From contig JANQND010000006.1 of assembly GCA_028279765.1 (NCBI GenBank), forward strand, positions 1-52,540: a stretch of 52,540 nucleotides of DNA, read 5' to 3'. Shown here piece after piece: positions 31,269 to 40,415 of this stretch. Numbering within the stretch: the first letter of the stretch is position 1; each line of letters starts with the position of its first letter. Position numbers and translations under genes: made by a program. Below the pieces are notes generated by a model. The model made no database searches. It had not been told where the DNA came from and saw nothing but the letters and a program-made list of their open reading frames with translations. This DNA is from Candidatus Nanoarchaeia archaeon. Its GTDB lineage: Archaea; Nanobdellota; Nanobdellia; Woesearchaeales; WJIZ01.

Positions 31269-31867
31269 TTCTTATAGATGAACAGAAAGCTCTCTCCGAG
31301 CATACGCTCATCATTGATGATTACCACCTTCACATCGTGCTTTTGTTCAACGAGTTTTTTTAGCCGCTGAGGATTCTCGAAATGATATGGTCCTTTCATG
31401 AGATATTCCTTGTCTGAGAGGAAATTGATAGCAACTGCTTTATTTGCAATCTCTATCATTTTATCGATCATTTTTAGAAAGTATGTACTGAAATCATCAG
31501 TAGTGATGTTTAAGGTTCCGATGCAGAAGAGATAATCAAAAGGCTCCATGGGGTCTTTGAGAATATCCTTTACTTGGAATGTTCCTGTAGGGCACTTTTG
31601 ATTTGCAATCTCGATCATTTTGGGCATGATGTCCACTCCCAGGTATTTTGAAGGCTTGATATTCTCAGCAATAAGGTATGTATAGAGTCCACCGAATCCG
31701 CAGCCTACATCAAGAATAGAGGAATGGTTGAGATCTACTCCTTTGGTTATGATCTCGAATCGGATATTGATTTCTTCTTCATCGAACCACCCCATTGCTC
31801 GATTGTCATCACTGCCGTATTTTTTAAGGTGGAAGTCATAAAATTCTTTGATATAGCTGATATCCAT
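31265..31867 (-). CDS. SAM-dependent methyltransferase
   Basis: The 200-residue protein has motif I SILDVGCGFGGLYTYL near residue 48, YLGVDIMPKMIEIANQK and DYLFCIGTLNITT. The family places it with class I small-molecule methyltransferases; the substrate is not known. It is the last gene of a minus-strand unit with a small membrane protein and an alpha/beta hydrolase. Confidence 0.82.
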   Translation of the reverse strand: MDISYIKEFYDFHLKKYGSDDNRAMGWFDEEEINIRFEIITKGVDLNHSSILDVGCGFGGLYTYLIAENIKPSKYLGVDIMPKMIEIANQKCPTGTFQVKDILKDPMEPFDYLFCIGTLNITTDDFSTYFLKMIDKMIEIANKAVAINFLSDKEYLMKGPYHFENPQRLKKLVEQKHDVKVVIINDERMLGESFLFIYKN

Positions 31868-31916
31868 GTCTTTTTTGTTGAGATGACAGGTTTAAAAAGA
31901 ATTCGGAATGTTGCTG

Positions 31917-32075
31917 CTATCTTCTAAAGAGTAGATAATATGCAATAGCAAGGATTGCTATATTGACCAGAACCCGAAGCCATTTAGGCCAGGAGTTTTT
32001 GGTGAAATACGAAATGAGAGGAGTTGGTCCAGGACTGGGACCTGCTTTCTCTTTCACTTTGAGTCTGAACTTCAT
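31917..32075 (-). CDS. Small membrane protein, 52 aa
   Basis: The ATG at 32075 is three bases after the hydrolase stop. The product has a basic, proline-containing head (MKFRLKVKEKAGPSPGPTP) and one membrane span near the C-terminus (RVLVNIAILAIAYYLLF), ending RR. The tight spacing argues that it is a real gene in the hydrolase-methyltransferase unit. Function unknown. Confidence 0.58.
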   Translation of the reverse strand: MKFRLKVKEKAGPSPGPTPLISYFTKNSWPKWLRVLVNIAILAIAYYLLFRR

Positions 32076-32078
32076 TTT

Positions 32079-32636
32079 TTATAGTTCCATCTTTATCATA
32101 TCTAGCAGGAAAGGAAATGCTGTGAATCCTGCATCCTTATTGATGTGACCTGCATTTTCCATGACTATGAGCTCTGAGCTGAGATTTTCCGCTAGCTGTT
32201 CTCCTTTTTCTAAGGGAACATAGGGATCATTATCAGAATTGATGACATAGAATTTCTCGCTGCTGTTTCTTATCTTTTTCCAATCGAACTCTCTGGTAAC
32301 AAAGGTTTCGTTTAGCGTATCGAAGTCTGGGTTATTTAGTAGTCCAGTGAATCCTGCTACAAAGAACGCTGCTCTGACGGGATGATTTCTCTTTTCGAGA
32401 ACGCTTAACAGAAAAGAAGGGCCGAGACTATGTCCTATAATGATGGTGTCCTTATTGAGATGATTCTCATAGTCTTTGAACACATCTGTCCAGTTATCTA
32501 ATGATTGGTTTTCCGGGGTGGGAAATTGTGGAACAAAGACCCTGCAGCCCATATTTTCCAGTTCTTTTTTTAGCCAGGGAAACCAGTTGGCATTTGGATT
32601 TGAGCCTGTTCCATGGATGATGATTACGCTTGGCAT
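32079..32636 (-). CDS. Alpha/beta hydrolase of the RBBP9/YdeN family
   Basis: The 185-residue protein begins PSVIIIHGTGSNPNANW, with the nucleophile elbow in IIIGHSLGPSFLL, the acid in VINSDNDPYVP and the base in ENAGHINKDAGF. It is a serine hydrolase of unknown substrate. The ATG at 32636 lies about 27 bases after a TATA box (TTTATAAT on the minus strand near 32660-32668), so this start is chosen over longer forms that would overlap purN. It heads a three-gene unit. Confidence 0.85.
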   Translation of the reverse strand: MPSVIIIHGTGSNPNANWFPWLKKELENMGCRVFVPQFPTPENQSLDNWTDVFKDYENHLNKDTIIIGHSLGPSFLLSVLEKRNHPVRAAFFVAGFTGLLNNPDFDTLNETFVTREFDWKKIRNSSEKFYVINSDNDPYVPLEKGEQLAENLSSELIVMENAGHINKDAGFTAFPFLLDMIKMEL

Positions 32637-32727
32637 GAGGGGATACTTATAGGGAGAGATTATAAATTTTTCTTCTTCCACGCAAACAACAAAGCTTATA
32701 AACACACTATTCTTCTCATTAGTACTG

Positions 32728-33336
32728 GTGGCAGGGACTATCAAACTAGCGGTTCTCGGGTCAACGAGAGGGTCTGATCTCCAGTACATAATTGATGCTA
32801 TAGAGAACGGAACACTCGATGCATCAATTGAAGTGGTTATTTCTAATAAAGAGCAGGCATATATCCTAGAGCGAGCAAGACAGCATAATCTTGAAGCGGT
32901 TTACATCCCTCAAAAGGAGACTCGGGAAGAGTTTGACCGCGAAGTTATGAAAATTCTTGATGAGAAAAACGTCGGTCTGGTTTTACTGATAGGGTATATG
33001 CGCTTCATTAGCCCTGAGTTTGTAGATGCCTGGCGCAATCGGATTATTAATGTCCATCCATCCCTGCTTCCAAAGTTTGCCGCAGGCATGGACAAGAATG
33101 TTCACCAGGCAGTGCTTGATGCGGGCGAAAAAGAGACCGGCATGACGATTCATTTTGTGGATGAGGGTGCAGATACCGGAGAGATTATTCTGCAGAAGAA
33201 GTGCGCTGTCGAGCCCGGAGACACTGCGGATACGCTTAAAGAAAAAGTACAGAAGCTTGAAGGAGACGGGTTTATCGAAGTGATACAGGGCTTCATTGAA
33301 GGAAAATACAAGTTAGGAACAGGTGAAGAGAAATGA
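32728..33336 (+). CDS. purN: Phosphoribosylglycinamide formyltransferase
   Basis: The 202-residue enzyme transfers a formyl group from formyl-THF to GAR. The start is GTG at 32728, about 30 bases after CTTATAAAC, so it is a leaderless GTG. Motifs are VLGSTRGSDLQYII, the catalytic Asn/His in INVHPSLLPKF, and the catalytic Asp in VDEGADTGEII. The usual GSN of the phosphate loop reads GSD. It overlaps purH by four bases (ATGA), so the two are translated together. Confidence 0.94.
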   Translation: MAGTIKLAVLGSTRGSDLQYIIDAIENGTLDASIEVVISNKEQAYILERARQHNLEAVYIPQKETREEFDREVMKILDEKNVGLVLLIGYMRFISPEFVDAWRNRIINVHPSLLPKFAAGMDKNVHQAVLDAGEKETGMTIHFVDEGADTGEIILQKKCAVEPGDTADTLKEKVQKLEGDGFIEVIQGFIEGKYKLGTGEEK

Positions 33337-34961
33337 AGATCAAGCGAGCATTGATTTCTGTTTATGATAAAGAAGGGATTGTAGAATTTGGGAAGGAGCT
33401 GTCCTCATTAGGAGTGGAGATACTCTCTACAGGCGGAACAGCTAAAGCCCTCTCTGATGCGGGTATCGATGTCAAGGATGTTTCTGAGCATACCGGATCA
33501 CCAGAGATCATGGATGGACGGGTGAAAACATTGCATCCAAAGATTCATGGAGGCCTGCTTGCTGTTCGTAGCAATAAAGATCATACCAGGCAGGCAGAAG
33601 AAAATGATATTCCTATGATTGACATGGTAGTCGTTAATCTGTATCCTTTTGAGGAGACGGTTAAACAAAAGAAGCCGCTTGCAGAGACTATTGAGATGAT
33701 TGATATTGGAGGGCCATCCATGCTGCGCTCTGCAGCCAAGAATTTTTCTGATGTTATTGCAGTATGTGACCCTCAAGATTATGCAGATATTAGCAAAGAG
33801 TTGAAGGAGTCAGGAGATGTGTCAGAAGAAAAACGCCAGGCACTTGCAGCCAAAGTATTTACCCGTACGGCATCCTATGACTCGGCGATTACGCATTACC
33901 TGTCCCACGAATTGTTCCCTGAAAAAGTTGTTCTTTCCTATACAAAAAAACAAAGGATGCGCTATGGTGAAAACCCGTATCAGGATGCTGCGTTTTATGT
34001 CTCTGATGAGCTGGTTGAGCCTTGTGTAAGCAATACGACGCAGCTGCAGGGAAAAGAGTTATCGTATAACAATATCATGGATGCTGATGCTGCTATTGAA
34101 ATTGTAAAGGAATTCACTGAGCCCTGCGTTTCCGTTATAAAACATGCAAACCCCAGCGGAGTTGCCGTTGCTGATACTATCGAGGAGGCTTTAGAGAAGG
34201 CGTACAATGCTGATGCGTTGTCTGCTTTCGGCTGTATTATTGCTATGAATAGGCCCTGCAACAAGGCCTGCGCAGAGTTTCTGAAAGACAAGTTTGTCGA
34301 AGTAATTATTTCTGAGAGTTTTGATGATGATGCACTTGAGCTATTCTCTGCAAAGAAAAACCTTCGCCTGCTCACATTGCCTGATCTGAGTACCTGCTAC
34401 AAGAAAGGATGCAGGCATGAGAAATTTACCGGGAAGAAGGTTATTGGCGGCCTTCTTGCGCAAACGCGGGATTTCCCTCAGCTGGACCTGAATAATGTTG
34501 AGATTGTTACCAATGAGAATCCTACAAAAGAAGATGTTGCTGGCCTGACTGCTGAGGCACGCGAAGGCACCCTCAAACAGGTAATGTGCGTTACAAAAAA
34601 ACAGCCTACAAAAGAACAGCTCTCTGATATGGTGTTTGCCATGAAAGTCTGCAAGCATGTGAAGTCTAATACTGTTTTGTATGCGAAGGGTTTGGTTACG
34701 GTGGGTATTGGCGCGGGCCAGATGTCACGCGTGGATTCTGCGATTATCGCTGCCCGCAAGTCCGAGGGCAAATCAGAAGGCGCTGTTTTGGCATCAGATG
34801 CGTTTTTTCCTTTTCGGGATGGGATCGATGAGGCAGCAAAGGCAGGGATCACCGCTGTTATTCAGCCAGGCGGCTCCGTGCGCGACAAAGAAGTCATTGA
34901 TGCAGCAAATGAGCACGGGATTGCAATGGTATTTACCGGTACCAGGCTGTTTTTGCATTAG
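33333..34961 (+). CDS. purH: Bifunctional AICAR formyltransferase/IMP cyclohydrolase
   Basis: The 542-residue protein does the last two steps of IMP synthesis. The N-terminal cyclohydrolase domain has [24 protein letters not shown] and [15 protein letters not shown]. The C-terminal formyltransferase domain has [25 protein letters not shown] with the catalytic Lys-His pair, and the ending [20 protein letters not shown]. Many archaea use PurP and PurO instead, so this is a bacterial-type route. It is coupled to purN. Confidence 0.96.
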   Translation: MKIKRALISVYDKEGIVEFGKELSSLGVEILSTGGTAKALSDAGIDVKDVSEHTGSPEIMDGRVKTLHPKIHGGLLAVRSNKDHTRQAEENDIPMIDMVVVNLYPFEETVKQKKPLAETIEMIDIGGPSMLRSAAKNFSDVIAVCDPQDYADISKELKESGDVSEEKRQALAAKVFTRTASYDSAITHYLSHELFPEKVVLSYTKKQRMRYGENPYQDAAFYVSDELVEPCVSNTTQLQGKELSYNNIMDADAAIEIVKEFTEPCVSVIKHANPSGVAVADTIEEALEKAYNADALSAFGCIIAMNRPCNKACAEFLKDKFVEVIISESFDDDALELFSAKKNLRLLTLPDLSTCYKKGCRHEKFTGKKVIGGLLAQTRDFPQLDLNNVEIVTNENPTKEDVAGLTAEAREGTLKQVMCVTKKQPTKEQLSDMVFAMKVCKHVKSNTVLYAKGLVTVGIGAGQMSRVDSAIIAARKSEGKSEGAVLASDAFFPFRDGIDEAAKAGITAVIQPGGSVRDKEVIDAANEHGIAMVFTGTRLFLH

Positions 34962-35013
34962 ATTTATTCTTGTTTTGACAAGTTTTTTTAATTTGTCTAT
35001 GTTTCTTATTCTT

Positions 35014-35430
35014 ATGTCAACTAGTCCACGAAAGGAAATGATTTTTAAGAAGTTTCTTGCTGCTAATAATATGGAGTATAGTATGCAACCTGACTTTGTG
35101 AACAAACAGAAGCTATATGAAGGATACTTTGATAAGGCTATGTCACAAGCGGAAATTATGCAGACTATTGATTATAAAGGATTTGTGGATGGGCATGAGA
35201 ATAATCCTAATGATTATACTGGTAGGCAAGGAACTCCTGAAGAGAAACCACATATAAGAGGGTTCCATATTGATGATATAGTAGAAGGAGCTGATGTACA
35301 CGTTGTGCCAGGCTCAGAAGAGGCTATGAGGGAATTAACAAAAGATAGAAAACAAATAGCTCAACTCAGATACGAGGATCAGTATGAGGTAGGTCAAAAC
35401 TGGCGTACACGGTCTCCTCCTCCTCGCTAA
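35014..35430 (+). CDS. Hypothetical protein, 138 aa
   Basis: I do not recognise this protein. It is hydrophilic, with helical N-terminal part (RKEMIFKKFLAANNMEYSM, FDKAMSQAEIMQTIDYKG), a polar middle (GHENNPNDYTGRQGTPEEKP) and a C-terminal helix (EEAMRELTKDRKQIAQLRYE) ending in SPPPR. The ATG at 35014 is about 27 bases after TTTTTAATTT; an ATG five codons upstream is also in frame. The stop is one base from the convergent glyA stop. Confidence 0.55.
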   Translation: MSTSPRKEMIFKKFLAANNMEYSMQPDFVNKQKLYEGYFDKAMSQAEIMQTIDYKGFVDGHENNPNDYTGRQGTPEEKPHIRGFHIDDIVEGADVHVVPGSEEAMRELTKDRKQIAQLRYEDQYEVGQNWRTRSPPPR

Positions 35431-35431
35431 A

Positions 35432-36760
35432 TTAAGAGAGTATACTCATACCCGGGTACAGTGGAAACTGCTTTGTCAGTTCCAAAATATCTTTCTTTAC
35501 TCCTTCAGTAATAGAAGAATTCTGCGGATCCTTGATCACCTTTGCCATGCCCTGCGCAATGACCTTCATTTCGGACTCTTTCATTCCTCTTGACGTCACG
35601 GCAGGGGTTCCCAGCCTGATACCGGAAGGATTGAAGGGCGATGCAGGCTCAAAGGGAACGGTGTTTTTGTTTGTGGTGATGAGCGCATCATCAAGCGCAT
35701 TCTGTACCAGTTTTCCTTTGCCTGTGAGGTCATTTGGCCGCAAATCAATCAGAATAAGGTGATTATCTGTCCCGTCGGTTACTAATTTGATTCCCTGACT
35801 CATAAGCTCATCTGCCATGGCTTTTGCGTTCTTGACTATCTGTGCGGCATAATCCTTGAATGCCGGCTGCAACGCCTCGCCGAAAGCAACCGCTTTTGCT
35901 GCGTTTGCATGATCGTGCGGACCACCCTGCAATCCAGGGAAAACTGCTGAATCAATTAATTGAGATAACTTTTTCGGTGATCCGTCTTTGAGTTTTGCGT
36001 TAGGGTGATACTTGTCATGCAATCGATCTTCACTCTTGCACATAATCATTGCTCCCCTAGGGCCTCTTAAAGACTTGTGTGTTGTGGTAGTCACCGCATC
36101 AGCAAAAGGGACCGGACTTTGATGTACTCCTCCAGCAACAAGCCCTGAGATATGAGAGATGTCTGCCAGGTGATACGCATCGGTTTCCTCGCAAATTTCC
36201 TGAAATGTTTTGAAATCGATTTTACGAGGATACGCTGTAAGCCCGGAAATAATCATTTTTGGTTTTTCTTTATGTGCGATTTTTCTTACGGAATCCATGT
36301 CCAGAAGCTCTGTTTCTTTCTCTACTCCATAAGACACGCATTCAAAGTATTTCCCGGAAAAATTTACCGGAGACCCATGGGTTAAGTGTCCGCCATCGGT
36401 GAGGCTAAGCCCCATGAACTTGTCTTTGAGCTCAAGAAGCGCAAAAAACACTGCCTGGTTAGCGGGACTTCCGGAGTATGGCTGTACATTGACATGCTCT
36501 GCTCCAAAGAGCTTTTTTGCACGTTCAATAGCAATGTCTTCCATGATATCAACATATTCCTGACCGCCATAATAGCGCTTATGAGGATATCCTTCTGAAT
36601 ACTTATTCGTGAATACCGAACCCAATGCCTGCAGGACAGCTTTTGACACATTGTTCTCAGAGGGGATTAATTCTACTCCCTGTTCTTCTCTTTGCAGTTC
36701 ATTGGTTATCGTCTTTGCAATTTCCGGATCAGAAGTTGTTATATCGTTCATTAAGCTCAT
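35432..36760 (-). CDS. glyA: Serine hydroxymethyltransferase
   Basis: The 442-residue PLP enzyme converts serine and THF to glycine and methylene-THF, supplying FolD. Motifs are LIPSENNVSKAVLQALGS, NKYSEGYPHKRYYGG, the region HLADISHISGLVAGG, and the PLP lysine in TTTHKSLRGPRGAM. The TATA box CTATATAAAT lies near 36791-36800 and GGGGTG precedes the ATG, giving a leader of about 10 bases. It is a stand-alone gene between a hypothetical protein and a toxin-antitoxin pair. Confidence 0.96.
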   Translation of the reverse strand: MSLMNDITTSDPEIAKTITNELQREEQGVELIPSENNVSKAVLQALGSVFTNKYSEGYPHKRYYGGQEYVDIMEDIAIERAKKLFGAEHVNVQPYSGSPANQAVFFALLELKDKFMGLSLTDGGHLTHGSPVNFSGKYFECVSYGVEKETELLDMDSVRKIAHKEKPKMIISGLTAYPRKIDFKTFQEICEETDAYHLADISHISGLVAGGVHQSPVPFADAVTTTTHKSLRGPRGAMIMCKSEDRLHDKYHPNAKLKDGSPKKLSQLIDSAVFPGLQGGPHDHANAAKAVAFGEALQPAFKDYAAQIVKNAKAMADELMSQGIKLVTDGTDNHLILIDLRPNDLTGKGKLVQNALDDALITTNKNTVPFEPASPFNPSGIRLGTPAVTSRGMKESEMKVIAQGMAKVIKDPQNSSITEGVKKDILELTKQFPLYPGMSILS

Positions 36761-36871
36761 GGTTACACCCCGCGTTTTTAATATTGGTTAATTTATATAG
36801 TTTTTGGAGAAGAAAAAGCGAAAGGTAATGAGTTATATCTATTTTCAAGAATAACACTGGCGGTATGATAG

Positions 36872-37186
36872 TTATTCCTTTAGCTCTGCTAATTTTTCTG
36901 TAAATTCATCAAATACCAGTTTCTTTTTATCCTTTGACAAACTAAATAGTGTCTTCTTAACCATCATTTTGGAAATAGTGAAGAGATAATTTAACTTTAT
37001 AACACTATCCTTGATCGCTCCCTCTTTTCTTGAAAGCTCAATGCCGTTCATGGACGTGTTGCTTGTAATTCCGGCAACTATGATATTGTCAAATTCTTCA
37101 AATAGCACTAAAGCAGGCCTGATTTTAATTTCATACGTGTCCACGAATTGTATTTGGGTTAGAACAACTTCTCCTGGCTTATACAT
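36872..37186 (-). CDS. MazF/PemK-like toxin, second pair
   Basis: The 104-residue protein has the PemK/MazF beta-barrel pattern: YKPGEVVLTQIQFVDTYEIK, IRPALVLFEEFDNIIVAGI and LNYLFTISKMMVKKT. The first motif is less conserved than in the pair at 14334-14899 (it lacks the usual T before RPALV). It probably cuts mRNA. Its start overlaps the antitoxin end by eight bases. Confidence 0.75.
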   Translation of the reverse strand: MYKPGEVVLTQIQFVDTYEIKIRPALVLFEEFDNIIVAGITSNTSMNGIELSRKEGAIKDSVIKLNYLFTISKMMVKKTLFSLSKDKKKLVFDEFTEKLAELKE

Positions 37187-37403
37187 TGTTCCAAGCCTCA
37201 TCCTCTTTGTTGTCCCATAACTCTTTCATTTTTTGTTGTTGTATTTTATGAAGAAATTCATCATACTGATTCTTTTTTTTCGTTTCTTTAAATACGTCAA
37301 CCATATGAGTAATTAATTCGTTATAGGTCTGCCTAGGGTACTCTCTTACACTTTTAAGAGAATTTACGAGTTTCTTATCCAGTTGTATTGTTGTTGAAGG
37401 CAT
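37179..37403 (-). CDS. Ribbon-helix-helix antitoxin, second pair
   Basis: The 74-residue protein starts STTIQLDKKLVNSLKSV, a strand and helix, then QTYNELITHMVDVFKE, giving a ribbon-helix-helix fold. A charged tail follows (EFLHKIQQQKMKELWDN) that likely binds the toxin. A perfect palindrome overlaps the start codon region. It is transcribed away from msrA. Confidence 0.75.
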   Translation of the reverse strand: MPSTTIQLDKKLVNSLKSVREYPRQTYNELITHMVDVFKETKKKNQYDEFLHKIQQQKMKELWDNKEDEAWNNV

Positions 37404-37431
37404 TATATATCTACTATAGTTGATATATAAT
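37402..37431. promoter_or_regulatory. Palindromic operator of the second toxin-antitoxin pair
   Basis: Arms ATTATATATC and GATATATAAT form a perfect 10 bp inverted repeat around a 10-base centre. It ends at the antitoxin ATG (37403) and follows the TATA box (TTATATATAA, about 37435-37444). It covers the predicted start of transcription, the expected place for antitoxin autoregulation. Confidence 0.62.
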
Positions 37432-37500
37432 GAGTTATATATAAACTTTTCTGCTTCTTTTTACACAGTATTTATATAGATGAATTCTCTATCTGCTCTT

Positions 37501-38145
37501 ATGACAATTAAAAAAGAAGTATACTTGATCGTCCTCTGTCTTCTTCTTATTGGCTGTGCTGATAAATCCGGCCAATCTGTTCTGACTGCTCCGGTGCACT
37601 CTAACGAATCACTTGCTCTTGCAACATTTGCCGGAGGGTGCTTTTGGTGCATGGAGGGCCCTTTTGAGAAACTGGATGGTGTCCTTGATGTGGTGTCGGG
37701 ATACACCGGTGGTGCTGAGAAAAATCCTTCGTATAAGGAAGTAGCATCGGGCGGAACAAGGCATGCAGAGGCGGTTCAGATTACCTACGAGCCTGCGATA
37801 ATCTCTTATGACAAGCTTCTGGAGGTATTCTGGATGCAGGTTGATCCTACGGATGCTAACGGCCAGTTTGTTGATCGGGGAAAACAGTACCGAACAGGTA
37901 TCTTTTATCATACTCAAGAGCAAAAGCAGCTTGCAGAGGAATCAAAAAGAGAACTGGACCAATCCGGCAGATATGACGATCCGATTGTCACGGAAATTAC
38001 CCCGGCTTCTGCTTTCTATAGAGCTGAAGAATATCATCAGGATTACCATACTAAGAACCCTATCCGGTACAAATTTTATCGGGGGAACTCTGGACGGGAC
38101 CAATACCTTGACAGGGTTTGGGGTGAAGAGAGAGTGTATGAGTAG
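37501..38145 (+). CDS. msrA: Lipoprotein methionine sulfoxide reductase A
   Basis: The 214-residue protein has a lipoprotein signal with lipobox L-I-G-C (residues 16-19), so it is exported and lipid-anchored. The MsrA domain begins at LATFAGGCFWCMEGPFEKL, with the catalytic Cys in GCFWC, and has VSGYTGGAEKNPSYKEV and AEEYHQDYH. It reduces the S epimer of methionine sulfoxide. The ATG at 37501 lies about 28 bases after TTTATATAG, so the mRNA is leaderless. Together with the lipoprotein MsrB it would repair exported proteins. Confidence 0.94.
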   Translation: MTIKKEVYLIVLCLLLIGCADKSGQSVLTAPVHSNESLALATFAGGCFWCMEGPFEKLDGVLDVVSGYTGGAEKNPSYKEVASGGTRHAEAVQITYEPAIISYDKLLEVFWMQVDPTDANGQFVDRGKQYRTGIFYHTQEQKQLAEESKRELDQSGRYDDPIVTEITPASAFYRAEEYHQDYHTKNPIRYKFYRGNSGRDQYLDRVWGEERVYE

Positions 38146-38154
38146 ACACTACAC

Positions 38155-38751
38155 CTACCCATGGCAATACTTTAGGAGAACTTCTTTTGCTTCGTTGAGG
38201 CTTTTTCCGAAGGTAATGATGCCTTCTTTGTGCCCGGCCATCACCACCATCTTTTTTGTTTTCAGATCTGACTGCTCATAGAGCCTTTGTATTTCCTGAG
38301 CCATTTGTGGTGTACCATAGGAAACATCTTCTGAGGTTGTAGGAACTTTACCTTTTAGAGAATTCCATAACTGCACATCATGAACATGAATTATTGCGTT
38401 AATCTCAGCATTCAGAAGATAGACCATGGCATGAGTGAGTGATTCTGATGATGCTTTGATCGGCCCTTTGCATACCACCTTGTTTTTCTCGATATTAAAT
38501 GAGGTAACAGTAGTGTAGTGATTTTCATCAAGTGATCTGATGTTTCCTGTAGCTGAGCCAGAAACAATAAACTCGTTGTTCCTTCTTCTTATACTAATAT
38601 TGCCAAACCCAATTCCATTATCATACGCACCAATAAGCCCAAGGCTATAGAGCTCATCTCTGCAGCGGTTTATTTCTTCTATTTCATTGTATTTAAGAGG
38701 CTGCTCTTTTATCCAATTGCAATCAAATTTGATATACCCTTCATCGATCAT
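38155..38751 (-). CDS. Class II aldolase/adducin family protein
   Basis: The 198-residue protein has the zinc-aldolase pattern: LGLIGAYDNGIGFGNISIR, VSGSATGNIRSL, the metal histidines in NAIIHVHDVQLW, and a third His in VVMAGHKEGIITFG. It starts in a four-base overlap with mtnA, so they are coupled. This pairing points to salvage of methylthioadenosine or 5'-deoxyadenosine: MtnA makes the ribulose 1-phosphate and this protein would split it to DHAP and an aldehyde, or dehydrate it as MtnB does. The family alone does not decide between these. Confidence 0.82.
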   Translation of the reverse strand: MIDEGYIKFDCNWIKEQPLKYNEIEEINRCRDELYSLGLIGAYDNGIGFGNISIRRRNNEFIVSGSATGNIRSLDENHYTTVTSFNIEKNKVVCKGPIKASSESLTHAMVYLLNAEINAIIHVHDVQLWNSLKGKVPTTSEDVSYGTPQMAQEIQRLYEQSDLKTKKMVVMAGHKEGIITFGKSLNEAKEVLLKYCHG

Positions 38752-39857
38752 CTTTTATGTTCCGCAAAAAGGTCAAGTATGCTGTTTTCATCTGCTTTGC
38801 ACACTCCCCTCTCTGTTATTAGCCCGGAAATGAGCCTTGCAGGAGTAACATCGAAAGCATAATTAGCAGCTTTGCTCTGCTCGTTACCTACCAGAATTCT
38901 TCTTGTTTTTCCTTCATGCAATCCATGAATGTACTTCACTTCTTCATCAGAGCGCTGCTCAATAGGGATATTTTTTACTCCATCTCTTATTGTCCAATCA
39001 AATGTTGATGAGGGGAGGGCAACATAGAAGGGAATATCGTTATCCTTTGCTGCGAGTGCCTTGAGATAGGTTCCGATCTTATTTGCTACATCCCCTGTAT
39101 AGGTGGTTCGATCACTTCCGACAATGACCATATCAACCAGTCCGTTCTGCATGAGGTGTCCTCCGACACTGTCCGGTATAATGGTATGAGGCACTCCCTG
39201 ATGATGCAGCTCCCAGGCGGTTAATCGTGATCCCTGATTTCTCGGCCTGGTCTCATCAACCCAGACCTGAATTTTTATTCCTTTTTCTGCGGCGGCATAA
39301 ATAGGCGCGCTGGCAGATCCATAATCCACGAAACCCAGCCAGCCAGCATTGCAATGAGTGAGAATATTGACTGCTTCTCCCTTTTTTTCCTTACTTAGCT
39401 GCTCAATAATCTTAAGGCCGTGCTCCCCTATCTTTTTACAATTCTGCATATCCTGCTTTGCAATTTCATTTGCTGTCTTCAGTGCAGTACCAATTTTTTC
39501 CTGCACTGAACTCGCATGGCTTATTGCCTTAAGCTGCTTATCAACTGCCCAAAACAGATTAACAGCTGTTGGCCTGGTAGATTTGAGGGCTTCTGCTGCT
39601 TCTTGAATATCTTTTTCGAACGAGCCGCTTTTTTGCGCTTGCAACGTGGCAAGATACATGCCGTATGCAGCAGTAACCCCTATGAGCCCTGCTCCCCTTA
39701 CATGCATCTCTTTGATAGCCAGCGCAACCTGTTCAACAGAGGACAGGTCTTCGATGAGAAATTCGTGCGGGAGGTGTCTCTGATCTATGATTTGGATTAT
39801 TTCTGGATCTTTTTCATGTACCCAAATAGTGTGATAGTGCTTATTGTTTACTTTCAT
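38748..39857 (-). CDS. mtnA: S-methyl-5-thioribose-1-phosphate isomerase
   Basis: The 369-residue protein belongs to the eIF2B-like isomerases. It has MHVRGAGLIGVTAAYGM, the catalytic Cys in ILTHCNAGWLGF, DETRPRNQGSRLTAWEL, and the catalytic Asp in VIVGSDRTTYTGDVANKIGT. It isomerises 5-methylthioribose 1-phosphate or 5-deoxyribose 1-phosphate to the ribulose form. It lies in a minus-strand run purD-fthC-mtnA-aldolase; it is 28 bases after fthC. Confidence 0.93.
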   Translation of the reverse strand: MKVNNKHYHTIWVHEKDPEIIQIIDQRHLPHEFLIEDLSSVEQVALAIKEMHVRGAGLIGVTAAYGMYLATLQAQKSGSFEKDIQEAAEALKSTRPTAVNLFWAVDKQLKAISHASSVQEKIGTALKTANEIAKQDMQNCKKIGEHGLKIIEQLSKEKKGEAVNILTHCNAGWLGFVDYGSASAPIYAAAEKGIKIQVWVDETRPRNQGSRLTAWELHHQGVPHTIIPDSVGGHLMQNGLVDMVIVGSDRTTYTGDVANKIGTYLKALAAKDNDIPFYVALPSSTFDWTIRDGVKNIPIEQRSDEEVKYIHGLHEGKTRRILVGNEQSKAANYAFDVTPARLISGLITERGVCKADENSILDLFAEHKR

Positions 39858-39885
39858 CTCTATCCTCTACTTGCATCTTCTGTAC

Positions 39886-40407
39886 TTAGTCCGTGATTAT
39901 TTTATCTACTTTTACGTCCCATTTATCTGTAGGTACATGATTAATAATCTGGAACCGGTAGGCAAGCGCTATCTTCGGGCATCTCAGTTCCTTAAGCAGG
40001 TCATCATAGTGGCCTTTCCCATATCCGATCCGATTTCCTCCTTTATCAAAAACGAGCCCCGGAACAATGACCAAATCAATATTTTCTGCTTTATTTTCAT
40101 GGGCCGGTTCAGGAACATGGAATTTCCCCTCTTCTAATTCGTCGAAATTTGTAATTGCTACAGGAAGAATTTTATTGTTTACCAGCTTTGGAACAGCTAT
40201 TACCTTACTTGACGAATCCTTTATGAGACTATGCGTAGAGACTTCTTTTTCTTTAGACACATAGAATAATACGGTTTTCGCGTTTTGGTAGAGTGGATCT
40301 TTTTTTAGCTGCTCTATAATGGCCTTACTCTTTTGAATCACTAGATCATAGGAGAGAGCATTTCTTTTTTCTAGGAACTGTGCGCGCAGCGATTCTTTTG
40401 TTCTCAT
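39886..40407 (-). CDS. fthC: 5-formyltetrahydrofolate cyclo-ligase
   Basis: The 173-residue enzyme uses ATP to turn 5-formyl-THF into methenyl-THF. The N-terminus is KESLRAQFLEKRNALSYD, and the C-terminal active-site loop GNRIGYGKGHYDDLL is clear, with VIVPGLVFDKGG before it. It lies eight bases after purD and so is cotranscribed with it. It fits the folate-linked one-carbon genes nearby. Confidence 0.92.
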   Translation of the reverse strand: MRTKESLRAQFLEKRNALSYDLVIQKSKAIIEQLKKDPLYQNAKTVLFYVSKEKEVSTHSLIKDSSSKVIAVPKLVNNKILPVAITNFDELEEGKFHVPEPAHENKAENIDLVIVPGLVFDKGGNRIGYGKGHYDDLLKELRCPKIALAYRFQIINHVPTDKWDVKVDKIITD

Positions 40408-40415
40408 TGCTTGCT

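Noticed and set aside
39733-39745. CAACAGAG inside mtnA as another copy of the element end
   Set aside because: Only eight bases match, inside a conserved gene; this is expected by chance.
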